A DNA stretch of 54,293 bases from the NCBI GenBank assembly GCA_022360445.1, contig JAKSCV010000089.1:1-54293 (forward strand), read 5' to 3'. Shown here one piece after another: positions 10,564 through 18,571 of this stretch. The notes under the pieces were generated by a model. It was given only the letters and a program-made list of their open reading frames with translations, did no database searches and was not told where the DNA came from. Source of the DNA: Gammaproteobacteria bacterium (GTDB lineage Bacteria > Pseudomonadota > Gammaproteobacteria > UBA5861). The position numbers were made by a program, and so were the translations under genes. The number at the start of each line of letters is the position of its first letter. Position 1 is the stretch's first letter.

Positions 10564-11502
10564 TTACGCAAGCATTTCCTCGGGAATATCAAGAGCACCC
10601 TCAGCGACCATAACAGCCTCACCACCCACCCTCAGTGTCAGCTCATCAGAATTTTCATTATCCATTTCAATGTTCAAAACACTGCGACGGCACTTGCTGT
10701 CTCCACGATCAACGCGATAGGAATGTGTCCCTGACTGGACGTGATCAAAAGAGCATAAGTACGCTGCGAACGCCGGCATGGCGCTACCGACGGGCGGGTC
10801 TTCCGTCACACCAACCCTCGGCCCCACAAGACGTGCGTTGAAGTCTGCATCCTGGAAGGGGTTCCGATCTGAAAATAGAAGAATCTCCTGAGCCGCGGTT
10901 TGTGGCGCTGAAGTTTGGCTCCAGGCCGTGGCATCAAAGACGGCAGATCGCACAGCTTCATAGCTTTTTACAGGCACAATCAGATAGGGGTGAGCACCGC
11001 TGGATACTAAGCGCGCGGAATAGCTTTTGCTGGCAATGTCTTTAGGCTCCAAAGACAATAACCGAGCTAACTCATAATCAGTTGGTGCAAACAGGTCAAC
11101 CGTTGAAGAAAAGCGCCGACTGAACTGAACAAACGAAGGTTGCTTGTCTTTTCCCGATATATTGACTTCAATAGCCCCAATGTTTTGTTCCAGCAGTACG
11201 GAAGTATAGGGCTGTCCCAATGTTACCTTGCCACAATGGGCCAGTGTGTAAGCCGTTGCAATAATGGGGTGCCCTGCAAAGTTCATTTCACCTTGCGGAG
11301 AGAAAGTTCGTACGCGCCATTGATTTTGACTTGAGGGACTCTCTGTCACAAAAACGGTTTCAGAAAGATTCAGTTCTCGTGCGACAAGTCCCATCAACCG
11401 TGTATTCAGCCCGGCGGCATCAGGGAAAACAGCAATCTGCGCACCATTGAATGGTTCGCTTGTGAAGACATCCGCAATATAGTACTCGTAGTTTTTCCCC
11501 AT
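10564..11502 (-). CDS. PhzF family protein (isomerase-like)
   Basis: This 312-residue protein belongs to the PhzF/diaminopimelate-epimerase-like superfamily. The N-terminus YIADVFTSEPFNGAQIAVFPDA matches the family opening. NLSETVFV carries the catalytic Glu position, NFAGHPIIATAY is the GHP signature, and GVTEDPPVGSAMPAFAAYL is the C-domain counterpart. Most chromosomal PhzF homologues have no known substrate and phenazine genes are absent here. The gene follows nirD by 3 bases on the same strand and is probably transcribed with nirBD, a link I cannot explain. Confidence 0.9.
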   Translation of the reverse strand: MGKNYEYYIADVFTSEPFNGAQIAVFPDAAGLNTRLMGLVARELNLSETVFVTESPSSQNQWRVRTFSPQGEMNFAGHPIIATAYTLAHCGKVTLGQPYTSVLLEQNIGAIEVNISGKDKQPSFVQFSRRFSSTVDLFAPTDYELARLLSLEPKDIASKSYSARLVSSGAHPYLIVPVKSYEAVRSAVFDATAWSQTSAPQTAAQEILLFSDRNPFQDADFNARLVGPRVGVTEDPPVGSAMPAFAAYLCSFDHVQSGTHSYRVDRGDSKCRRSVLNIEMDNENSDELTLRVGGEAVMVAEGALDIPEEMLA

Positions 11503-11505
11503 ATT

Positions 11506-11838
11506 TTACGCCTGTATTTCAACACGATGATTGTTAAGACGGACAGCGTACACATCAACAGCAACCGACTCATCTTCCAGACACTGACCTGTTTTCAGGC
11601 TATAGTGCTCTTTGTAAAGTGGCGATGCAACGACAGGTTCACCACTCAACGAACCGATAATCCCTCGAGAAAGGACATTGGCTTTACCAATGGGATCATA
11701 GTTGTTTAATGCAAAAACTGTTTGTTCCGTCTCGTGCTTCAAGTAAAACAGTGCAATCTGCTTTCCCTCCACTAGACAACATACACCTGAATTTTCTTGT
11801 AAATCATCAATACTACAAACATCAACCCATTCGGGCAT
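11506..11838 (-). CDS. nirD: Assimilatory-type nitrite reductase small subunit
   Basis: NirD is the small subunit of cytoplasmic NADH-dependent nitrite reductase. The 110-residue protein has the Rieske-like fold pattern of the family (WVDVCSIDDLQENSGVCCLVEGKQIALFYL; SRGIIGSLSGEPVVASPLYKEHYSLKTGQCLED). The Rieske CxH and CxxH cluster ligands are absent, as is usual for NirD, so it should not carry an iron-sulfur cluster. It lies one base downstream of nirB. Confidence 0.94.
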   Translation of the reverse strand: MPEWVDVCSIDDLQENSGVCCLVEGKQIALFYLKHETEQTVFALNNYDPIGKANVLSRGIIGSLSGEPVVASPLYKEHYSLKTGQCLEDESVAVDVYAVRLNNHRVEIQA

Positions 11839-11839
11839 C

Positions 11840-14374
11840 TCACACTCCTACTGCTTTAATATGTGCGCGTTCTTCTTCCCGTGCGGGGCGAATCTGTCCG
11901 CGTTCTTCGATGAAGACGACGTTATCGTCTGCTTGATCACTATTCACAAAGAAACGAAAACGTTTCACTTTCTCTTCGTCCTCAACTGTTGTTTTCCATT
12001 CACATTGGTATGTATTTACAACATGATTCATTTGCGCCTCAAGTTCATCACAAATACTCAGTTTGTCATCAATCACAACCGATTTAAGATAATCCAAACC
12101 ACCTTCCATATTTTCCATCCATACAGAAGTCCGCTGTAACCTATCCGCTGTTCGCACATAAAACGACAAAATGCGATCAATGTATTTTATGAGGGTTTCA
12201 TCGTCCAGCTCTGTCGCAAACAGGTCTGCATGCCGGGGACGCATTCCACCATTCCCACAAACATAAAGATTCCAGCCTTGCTCTGTCGCGATAACGCCGA
12301 TGTCTTTACTTTGCGCTTCAGCACACTCGCGTGTACAACCCGAGACGGCAAATTTAATTTTGTGCGGCGCACGCAAGCCTTTGTAACGATTTTCGAGTCG
12401 AATGGCCATACCGACACTGTCATCCACGCCATACCGGCACCAGGTACTGCCGACACAAGATTTTACCGTCCTTAGCGACTTACCGTAGGCATGCCCGCTT
12501 TCGAAGCCGGCATCAACCAAATCTTTCCATATCAAGGGAAGTTGTTCCAGACGTGCACCAAAAAAATCAATCCGTTGACCACCTGTGATCTTGGTATACA
12601 AGCCATATTTTTGTCCGATTTGCCCCAAGGTCACAAGATCGCTGGCTGAGATTTCCCCCCCAGCAATACGTGGAACGACCGAATAAGTACCATCCTTTTG
12701 CATATTCGCCAGGTAGGTGTCATTTGTGTCCTGCAGTCCTACGTGCTCCTTTTTAAGGATGTAGTCATTCCAGCACGACGCCAGAATAGATCCGACGGCA
12801 GGCTTACAAATTTCACAACCGTACCCTTTCCCATGTTTAGCCAATAACTCATCAAATGACTTTATTTCGCCGACCCTGACCAGGTTATATAAGTCCTGAC
12901 GGGTATAGGGGAAGTGTTCACAAAGATCGGTATTGACCTCAATGCCCATTTTTTCCAGCTCGCAGTCCATGACTGACTTGAGCAGCGCGGCACAGCCGCC
13001 ACATCCGGTACTTGCGGATGTTTCGGCTTTTAGTGCCGGTAATGTGTTACAGCCTGACTCTATCGCCTGGCAAACATCCCCTTTGGTCACGTCATAACAA
13101 GAACAGATTTGTGCACTCATCGGCAATGCATCCGGTCCAAGTCCAACGGACTCGCCTGAGCGGGCAGGCAAAATCAGTCTGTCAGGTTCATCGGGTAACT
13201 CAATGCCATTCAAACAGTATTGCAACAACGTGCTATAGCCCGAAGCGTCCCCGACCAATACCGCGCCTAATAATTGCTTTTTATCTTGGCTGACAACAAT
13301 GCGTTTGTAGACTTCATCCGAACCGTTTTGATAGGTGTAGACCAGTGCGCCCTGACTTTGTGCATGCGCATCACCGATGCTGGCCACATCCACACCCATC
13401 AGTTTCAACTTGGTGCTCATATCCGCACCTGTAAAACTCATATCACCACCTGCCAACTGCTCAACGACCGTCCTGGCCATTTGATAGCCGGGCGCAACCA
13501 GCCCAAAAATCCGGCCACCCCACAAGGCGCACTCGCCGATAGCGTAGATGTCTGGATCAGAAGTTTGGCATTGATCATTGATCACAATACCACCTCGTTG
13601 GCCCACGTCCAGACCACACTCCCGTGCCAATTGATCCCGTGGCCTGATACCGGCTGAAAAAACAATCACGTCGGTTTCTAATGCCGAGCCATCGGCAAAA
13701 CTCATCTTGTGAAAACACTGTTCACCATCATCAATACTTTGTGTATTTTTATTGGTATGAACAGTCACTCCGATCTCTTCAATTTTGCTGCGAAGCATGG
13801 CACCGCCACCATCATCAACCTGCACGGCCATCAACCGCGGTGCAAATTCCACCACATGTGTTTCGAGCCCTGAATCTTTGATGGCCTTCGCCGCTTCCAA
13901 GCCAAGTAGTCCACCGCCCACAACCGCACCTACACGACCATTTTGCGTGGCTGTGCTGATGGCTTCCAAGTCTTCAATCGTACGATAAACAAGGCAGTTT
14001 TTGCGGTCATAACCTGGAATCGGTGGTACAAAAGGATAAGAGCCGGTCGCCATAACAATTTTGTCGTAAGCGATACGGGTACCTTGCTGTGATTGGATAA
14101 CTTTGTTTTCTCGATCAATTTCCACAACGGCATCATTCAGATGCAATGTCATTTCATTTGAATCAAAAAAGTCCCCTTCTACCAGCGACAACTCTTCTGC
14201 CGAGGTACCTGAAAAGTAACTGCTTAAATGAACCCGATCGTACGCAACTCGCGGCTCCTCACAAAAAACGACAACCTGGTATTCTTTTGCGGCTGTGCTT
14301 TCCGCTAAGCCTTCCAGAAAATTTTGCCCAACCATGCCATTACCGATGACAACCAGTGTTTTCTTGTTCATCAC
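11840..14374 (-). CDS. nirB: NADH-dependent nitrite reductase large subunit
   Basis: NirB reduces nitrite to ammonium in the cytoplasm with electrons from NADH. The 844-residue protein has an N-terminal FAD domain (VVIGNGMVGQNF at 8-19), an NAD domain (VVGGGLLGLE at 151-160), and a BFD-like [2Fe-2S] domain with Cys424, 426, 458 and 461. The C-terminal nitrite/sulfite reductase domains have the [4Fe-4S]-siroheme ligands Cys640, 646, 680 and 684 in C-x5-C and C-x3-C. Length and order match the family. A GAGGT ribosome binding site precedes the ATG. It is probably anaerobically induced through the FNR-like site upstream. No nirC or siroheme synthase gene is nearby. Confidence 0.97.
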   Translation of the reverse strand: MMNKKTLVVIGNGMVGQNFLEGLAESTAAKEYQVVVFCEEPRVAYDRVHLSSYFSGTSAEELSLVEGDFFDSNEMTLHLNDAVVEIDRENKVIQSQQGTRIAYDKIVMATGSYPFVPPIPGYDRKNCLVYRTIEDLEAISTATQNGRVGAVVGGGLLGLEAAKAIKDSGLETHVVEFAPRLMAVQVDDGGGAMLRSKIEEIGVTVHTNKNTQSIDDGEQCFHKMSFADGSALETDVIVFSAGIRPRDQLARECGLDVGQRGGIVINDQCQTSDPDIYAIGECALWGGRIFGLVAPGYQMARTVVEQLAGGDMSFTGADMSTKLKLMGVDVASIGDAHAQSQGALVYTYQNGSDEVYKRIVVSQDKKQLLGAVLVGDASGYSTLLQYCLNGIELPDEPDRLILPARSGESVGLGPDALPMSAQICSCYDVTKGDVCQAIESGCNTLPALKAETSASTGCGGCAALLKSVMDCELEKMGIEVNTDLCEHFPYTRQDLYNLVRVGEIKSFDELLAKHGKGYGCEICKPAVGSILASCWNDYILKKEHVGLQDTNDTYLANMQKDGTYSVVPRIAGGEISASDLVTLGQIGQKYGLYTKITGGQRIDFFGARLEQLPLIWKDLVDAGFESGHAYGKSLRTVKSCVGSTWCRYGVDDSVGMAIRLENRYKGLRAPHKIKFAVSGCTRECAEAQSKDIGVIATEQGWNLYVCGNGGMRPRHADLFATELDDETLIKYIDRILSFYVRTADRLQRTSVWMENMEGGLDYLKSVVIDDKLSICDELEAQMNHVVNTYQCEWKTTVEDEEKVKRFRFFVNSDQADDNVVFIEERGQIRPAREEERAHIKAVGV

Positions 14375-14448
14375 TTACCTCACCAAAACGAAAACGCGGA
14401 CTACGACCACGTATACTTCATAAATTTCCGCAGACAACCATCCAAAAG

Positions 14449-14489
14449 ATTGTAAGCCTTAAGAGATACTTCAGATTGACCAACCTCAA
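14449..14489 (-). promoter_or_regulatory. Candidate FNR/ANR-type class II promoter of nirBD
   Basis: On the minus strand TTGAGGTTGGTCAA (14489 down to 14476) matches the FNR box TTGAT-N4-ATCAA at 8 of 10 positions, keeping both TTGA and TCAA. A -10 element TACAAT (14454-14449) follows 21 bases later. If transcription starts near 14441, the box is centred at about -41.5, the classical class II activator position. The 5' leader would be about 67 bases. An FNR-dependent nirB promoter is well known in enteric bacteria. Confidence 0.6.
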
Positions 14490-14841
14490 AGGAAAATGCA
14501 CCAAATCGATACGCCTCGTTAAAGACGTGCATGAAGCTGGTGCAAAAAATGTCACTGAACAACGTAAGGGCTTGTCTACGTTTGCTTATGCCACTAGCTA
14601 AGCAAAAAGTGATCCATCCGGGACCTAAAGAGAGGAGCACACCTAAACCCATCTATAAACTTCCCGTAATTGAAAACAGAGAGGGACGGGAGGCTTAAAA
14701 TGGCCACTCAAATTCATAAGCATGTACAGGTGTTTGCATGAGATGAAAAACAAAGGGTTGATAATTGGCTAGGCCTTCTAAAAATACAAGGCCAGCAAAA
14801 CTCACGCTATTAGATCCAATTCACCCATACCGCCGAAATAA
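14490..14841. other. Intergenic stretch upstream of nirB, no convincing gene
   Basis: About 350 bases lie between the nirB promoter and the thiolase terminator. A GGGAGG ribosome-binding-like sequence precedes a 13-codon frame on the plus strand (14700-14741; M A T Q I H K H V Q V F A), and CTTCCCGT/ACGGGAGG (around 14670-14693) forms an imperfect inverted repeat just before it. Longer frames here have no recognisable content. I see no RNA gene. Confidence 0.4.
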
Positions 14842-14874
14842 AAAAGCGGTGTGGGAAAACCCCACACCGCTTTT
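14842..14874 (-). terminator. Rho-independent terminator of the thiolase operon
   Basis: A perfect 14-bp stem (AAAAGCGGTGTGGG at 14842-14855 pairing with 14861-14874) with a 5-base loop is followed on the minus strand by TTTTTTATTT when the stem's own T-run is included. It lies 24 bases past the thiolase stop codon, where the minus-strand operon should end. Confidence 0.92.
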
Positions 14875-14898
14875 CCATCGGAACAGTTTGTGCTTGAG

Positions 14899-16083
14899 TT
14901 AACCTAGTTCGTTCCCGACAATGGAGACAAAACTCACACAACGCCCTGGCTGCCCCCCTAGGTTATGTGTCATGCCTAATTTGGGGTTATTAATCTGACG
15001 CTCGCCCGCTTCACCACGCAATTGAAGAAACATTTCGTACATCATGCGCAAGCCGCTGGCCCCAATGGGGTGCCCGAAGCTCTTCAAGCCACCGTCAACA
15101 TTGACAGGTTGTGCACCGTCCCCATCGAAACGACCTTCTTCACAATCTTTCCATGCCTGACCACGCTCAGAAAAGCCCATGTCTTCCATCAAAACCAGCT
15201 CTGTAGCCGTAAAACAGTCATGCACTTCGGCCATGCTGATTTCTTCCCGCGGGTTCGTCACACCGGCTTGCTGATATGCGTCGCTGCATGATGCAACCAC
15301 TTCCTGGAAGGTTGTAAAGTCATAATCCTGGTTCATAAACCCTTCATTCGGGCCAGCAGCAACGGACATTGCCTTCAGGAAGATGGGCTTGTCTGTGTAC
15401 TTGTAAGCATCTTCAGCACGACACAATATGGCCGCTGCAGCGCCATCGCTGACACCTGAGCAGTCAAACACACCAAACATCCCGGCGATGGGCGGTGAAT
15501 TCTTAATCACCTCGAGCGGAACTTCTTTACGAAACTGTGCTTTGGGGTTTTTCGCACCATTGACATGGTTTTTCCAGGCAATCCGGGAGATGACGTCCTT
15601 CATTTTTTCCTCATCGACACCGTACTTTTCGCAGTACGCCGGACCCAGTAACGAAAACATCGCCGGTGCAGTCATGCTGGATTCTGTGCCATCACTGGGC
15701 GGGGTAGGAATCACCAGTCCGGAGTAACCTGAATCTTTAAGCTTTTCGACGCCCACAGCCATGACCAGATCAAATGCACCACTGGCAACCGCATAAGCGG
15801 CATTGCGGAAAGAGTCACTGCCCGTAGCGCACATATTTTCAAGCCGCGTCACGGGCTTATAATCCGTTTTAAGTGCTTCGGAAAGTGTCAAACCGGCCAA
15901 ACCACTGAACATAGTGCCCAGCCAATAGGCGTCCACATCTTTTTTCTCAACACCTGCTGAGCTCATCGCGTCAGTGGCGGCTTCAACCAATAAGTCACTT
16001 GCGCTACGATCAAAGTGCTCACCAAACGCGGTACAGCCCATCCCAACGATCGCAACTTTATCTTTAATTCCTCTACTTGCCAT
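14899..16083 (-). CDS. SCP-x-type thiolase / acetyl-CoA acetyltransferase family protein
   Basis: This 394-residue thiolase-fold protein is of the SCP-x/lipid-transfer class. The nucleophilic Cys is Cys85 in LENMCATGSDSFRNA. His288 lies in AEVHDCFTATEL and His338 in GGLKSFGHPIGASG (331-344). The second catalytic Cys of ordinary thiolases (CxGGGxG) is not conserved; the tail reads THNLGGQPGRCVSF, as in SCP-x-like thiolases that often pair with a DUF35 protein. It lies 12 bases downstream of the HMGCS-like/DUF35 fusion gene. By analogy with archaeal thiolase/HMGCS/DUF35 complexes and steroid-degradation thiolase/DUF35 pairs, it should act together with that protein. The substrate is unknown. 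Confidence 0.92.
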   Translation of the reverse strand: MASRGIKDKVAIVGMGCTAFGEHFDRSASDLLVEAATDAMSSAGVEKKDVDAYWLGTMFSGLAGLTLSEALKTDYKPVTRLENMCATGSDSFRNAAYAVASGAFDLVMAVGVEKLKDSGYSGLVIPTPPSDGTESSMTAPAMFSLLGPAYCEKYGVDEEKMKDVISRIAWKNHVNGAKNPKAQFRKEVPLEVIKNSPPIAGMFGVFDCSGVSDGAAAAILCRAEDAYKYTDKPIFLKAMSVAAGPNEGFMNQDYDFTTFQEVVASCSDAYQQAGVTNPREEISMAEVHDCFTATELVLMEDMGFSERGQAWKDCEEGRFDGDGAQPVNVDGGLKSFGHPIGASGLRMMYEMFLQLRGEAGERQINNPKLGMTHNLGGQPGRCVSFVSIVGNELG

Positions 16084-16095
16084 TGTATTAATCTC

Positions 16096-17475
16096 CTAGC
16101 GCTGCGGACGCGCTTTCCAGAAATAGTTATGAACACCGCTGCCGGTATACAACCGGCGGAACGTCATTTCCAGTTGGTCACCAATTTTCACACTGGCGGG
16201 GTCAACATCGGCCATTTCGCACGTTAACCGACCGCCGCCTTCAAAATCCACAACAGTTGAAACCACGGGCGGTTGAAGGGTATAGGCAAGGTGATCAAAA
16301 GTGTATGTTTTGATTTTACAGGGCACATCAGCAAAAGCTTCTTCTTGCATTTTGTTAACCGCCCCACAGGTTAAACAAACTTGTTGCGGGGGTAAGTAGC
16401 CCGAGTGACACTCTGTACACCGGGACCCATAAAAGCCATATTTCCAGTGCTGGTTCCGTTGCATGGGTGGTGCTGCCGGGCGATCCAGATCCGGCCGACG
16501 TGGGGGTTCAAAGGGCAAAATTTCGCGCCATTTGAGGTACGTATTGTAAGGGATATCATTCCGTGCCGAGGCCATCCAACGGTCAACCGAACGTTTGGGC
16601 CGTCCTGTCGTGATTTTATCGGTCACTTCAAGCACGGCTGCATCACAACCATCACACGTAGAGACCACGAGAATTTTGTCGCCAGGATTCGCTGAATCCA
16701 GCACGCGCGCCAATACCAGGCCGGCATGAGCAGCACCGGCACGACCGATATTCGCTTCCAGCATATCGGCGAGTTGCTCTTTTTGTAGCCCCAATGCGCG
16801 TGGAATACCAGCCACGTCACGCTTATTCGTCGCATCAAGTACCACTGCAGCCAAATCGCCCGGCTGAGTGCCAGCATCTTCAAGGGCACGCTTAGCGGTA
16901 TCGTTACTGATAGGTCCGAGAATTTCAGCCCCAAAACGCTCTTCCCACTGGTTAGCGAATTTTTCTCCTGGCAGGCGCCAAACATCCAAAAGCTCCGTTG
17001 TAGCAGAAGCTTGTCCGATCAAACGGACAATGGCTTCATCATCCGGGCCGGTCACAAATGCGACAGCGGCATCGCCACCACCTTTTTCTCTCGAACCACC
17101 CGGCGCACCGACGACGACATCACTAGTACACACCAAGGCATGTCGCCCCGCTGCCGCTGCATCCATACCCATCAACAATGCCCCTAGCCCCATACGGCTA
17201 CTTGAGCCTATCTCTGTTGAACGAATCGATGACGGCAGGCTTAAAGCCGCCGCAATCGCTGCCGCGTTAAGTTTTTCTGCATAAGGTGGACTGGTTGTTG
17301 CGAACAGAAGTGTATCTACTGCGCTTAAATCCGCATCCCGAGAAGCTTCCACGGCCATAGAAACAGCGTCTTCGTCAAAGCTCGCAATGGCACGCTCACC
17401 TTTACCACCTCCCATCGCTTTCCGAGTTAATCGATAATAGGGCACATAAGCCCCGTAACTAGTTATGCCAGGCAA
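16096..17475 (-). CDS. HMG-CoA synthase-like protein fused to a zinc-ribbon/OB-fold (DUF35) domain
   Basis: The 459 residues form two parts. Residues 1-about 320 have the thiolase-like fold of HMG-CoA synthases (ITSYGAYVPYYRL at the N-terminus, EDAVSMAVEA, GGGDAAVAFV). Residues about 340-459 are a DUF35 module, with a zinc ribbon C353-x2-C356...C367-x2-C370 and then a predicted OB-fold. The acyl-accepting Cys expected in HMGCS is not seen; the region reads TEIGSSSRMGLGALLMG (about 87-103), and no catalytic His motif is evident. It may therefore be a scaffold or CoA-binding partner of the adjacent thiolase. The ATG has a strong ribosome binding site (TAGGAGGAAAG). Confidence 0.85.
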   Translation of the reverse strand: MPGITSYGAYVPYYRLTRKAMGGGKGERAIASFDEDAVSMAVEASRDADLSAVDTLLFATTSPPYAEKLNAAAIAAALSLPSSIRSTEIGSSSRMGLGALLMGMDAAAAGRHALVCTSDVVVGAPGGSREKGGGDAAVAFVTGPDDEAIVRLIGQASATTELLDVWRLPGEKFANQWEERFGAEILGPISNDTAKRALEDAGTQPGDLAAVVLDATNKRDVAGIPRALGLQKEQLADMLEANIGRAGAAHAGLVLARVLDSANPGDKILVVSTCDGCDAAVLEVTDKITTGRPKRSVDRWMASARNDIPYNTYLKWREILPFEPPRRPDLDRPAAPPMQRNQHWKYGFYGSRCTECHSGYLPPQQVCLTCGAVNKMQEEAFADVPCKIKTYTFDHLAYTLQPPVVSTVVDFEGGGRLTCEMADVDPASVKIGDQLEMTFRRLYTGSGVHNYFWKARPQR

Positions 17476-17594
17476 TGTCTTTCCTCCTACAGTCTAATAA
17501 AAGATCTTTTTGACTTCTTCAAGCCTTGCGTTCGACAGGCCTCCGCATTTTAAAAGCATGCCAAACTTTATTGGCTGTTATTGTACGCCTACAC

Positions 17595-18278
17595 TCAAAA
17601 ATTAACACCCAAAGCCAAGCCTAAATCGATTTCTCTTTCAATAAGATCGAGCTGTAAATGGGACTCAATAGAATGCATATGCTCCTCAGTCAATGCAATG
17701 GCAATATCCACGTTCTTGTCGATCAATGCTTGCGCTAACCGTTGGTGCTCTTCCAACGCACACTTCACATCGGTTGTCTCCTGGTATAGCGCGATAATCA
17801 ATGACGTTCGAGTAATCAAGCCTTCAAGCAATTCGGTCATGACACGGTTACCACTGATCTGAGCGATGAGCTTGTGGAACTCGCCAGACTCACGAATCAT
17901 CCGTTGACGATCATTGGCGCGTATCGCCTGCGCCTCTTTTTCTAACTGTTTAAGCAGGGCATTGGCTTTAGCCGGAGTCATTTGTACAACCGCTTGCTCC
18001 ACAACGGCCTTCTCCAGCACTAACCGCGCGCTGAACACATCTTTAGCTTCATCCCGGCTGGGCTGCGCGACCCGCGCACCTTTGTTCGGCACAAGCGAAA
18101 TCACCTTAATTTCAACCGCCAAACGACGTAAAGCCGCTCGAACATGGTTACGGTTCGCTTCCAACAAGCCTGCGATGACTTCTTCTTTAAGCCGAGTGCC
18201 AGGTGGCAGGCGATGCTCGACAATGGCACTCGTTAATACCGACATAATGCGTGTAATTTCTTTTTCAGCGTGACTCAC
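17595..18278 (-). CDS. GntR-family regulator, FCD (FadR-like) ligand domain
   Basis: This 227-residue protein has an N-terminal winged helix (about 8-72; LPPGTRLKEEVIAGLLEANRNHVRAALRRLA) and a C-terminal all-helical FCD domain (about 78-215). His135, His178 and His200 sit where FCD proteins bind a metal that contacts a carboxylate effector, so an organic acid ligand is likely. GTG start with AGGAG 6 bases upstream. It is divergent from the ABC transporter operon. Copies of the palindrome ATTGTTAACAAT occur both in its own promoter and at the ABC gene start, so it probably represses both. The HMGCS-like and thiolase genes lie 119 bases downstream on the same strand and may also be in its regulon. 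Confidence 0.9.
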   Translation of the reverse strand: MSHAEKEITRIMSVLTSAIVEHRLPPGTRLKEEVIAGLLEANRNHVRAALRRLAVEIKVISLVPNKGARVAQPSRDEAKDVFSARLVLEKAVVEQAVVQMTPAKANALLKQLEKEAQAIRANDRQRMIRESGEFHKLIAQISGNRVMTELLEGLITRTSLIIALYQETTDVKCALEEHQRLAQALIDKNVDIAIALTEEHMHSIESHLQLDLIEREIDLGLALGVNF

Positions 18279-18303
18279 ACAGTACTCCTAACTGTCAGAC
18301 CAT

Positions 18304-18315
18304 ATTGTTAACAAT
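18304..18315. promoter_or_regulatory. Operator palindrome in the gntR promoter
   Basis: The perfect 12-bp palindrome ATTGTTAACAAT begins 26 bases upstream of the gntR GTG. On the minus strand a consensus -35 TTGACA (18334-18329) lies 13 bases upstream of it, so the palindrome would overlap the -10 region. TTGT...ACAA half-sites are typical of FCD-type GntR regulators. This suggests autorepression. Confidence 0.7.
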
Positions 18316-18530
18316 TTACCTTCATAGCTGTCAATTTAAATCTCATAAAATTTTCCAATAGACGCACCACCAAAGCACAAACAATCAAAAATCCGCTCTT
18401 TTACGAAGCATTTCTCAGGAGAAATGGAGAAATAACTTGATAAAATTTAATGACTATTTTATGAAATTACAGATAACCCTCTGTAAATCATAAACTCTTT
18501 CGAATCACTTAAAGCCCGGCATAAACCTTG

Positions 18531-18559
18531 TATAACTCATTTAAAAAATTGTTAACAAC
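18531..18559 (+). promoter_or_regulatory. ABC operon promoter -10 with overlapping operator
   Basis: TATAAC at 18531-18536 is a likely -10 element; no good -35 is visible. The second copy of the operator, ATTGTTAACAAC (18548-18559, 11 of 12 bases identical to the gntR copy), follows by 11 bases, spanning the expected transcription start and early leader. A repressor bound there would block initiation of the transporter operon. Confidence 0.6.
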
Positions 18560-18571
18560 TTGATTTTTGTG

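Noticed and set aside
14401-14652. 83-codon minus-strand frame upstream of nirB
   Set aside because: It overlaps the FNR-like site and -10 element, has no ribosome binding site and no recognisable protein pattern.
14700-14741. 13-codon plus-strand frame with a GGGAGG site, as a possible leader peptide
   Set aside because: No gene follows on that strand to be attenuated and no repeated codon pattern is present.
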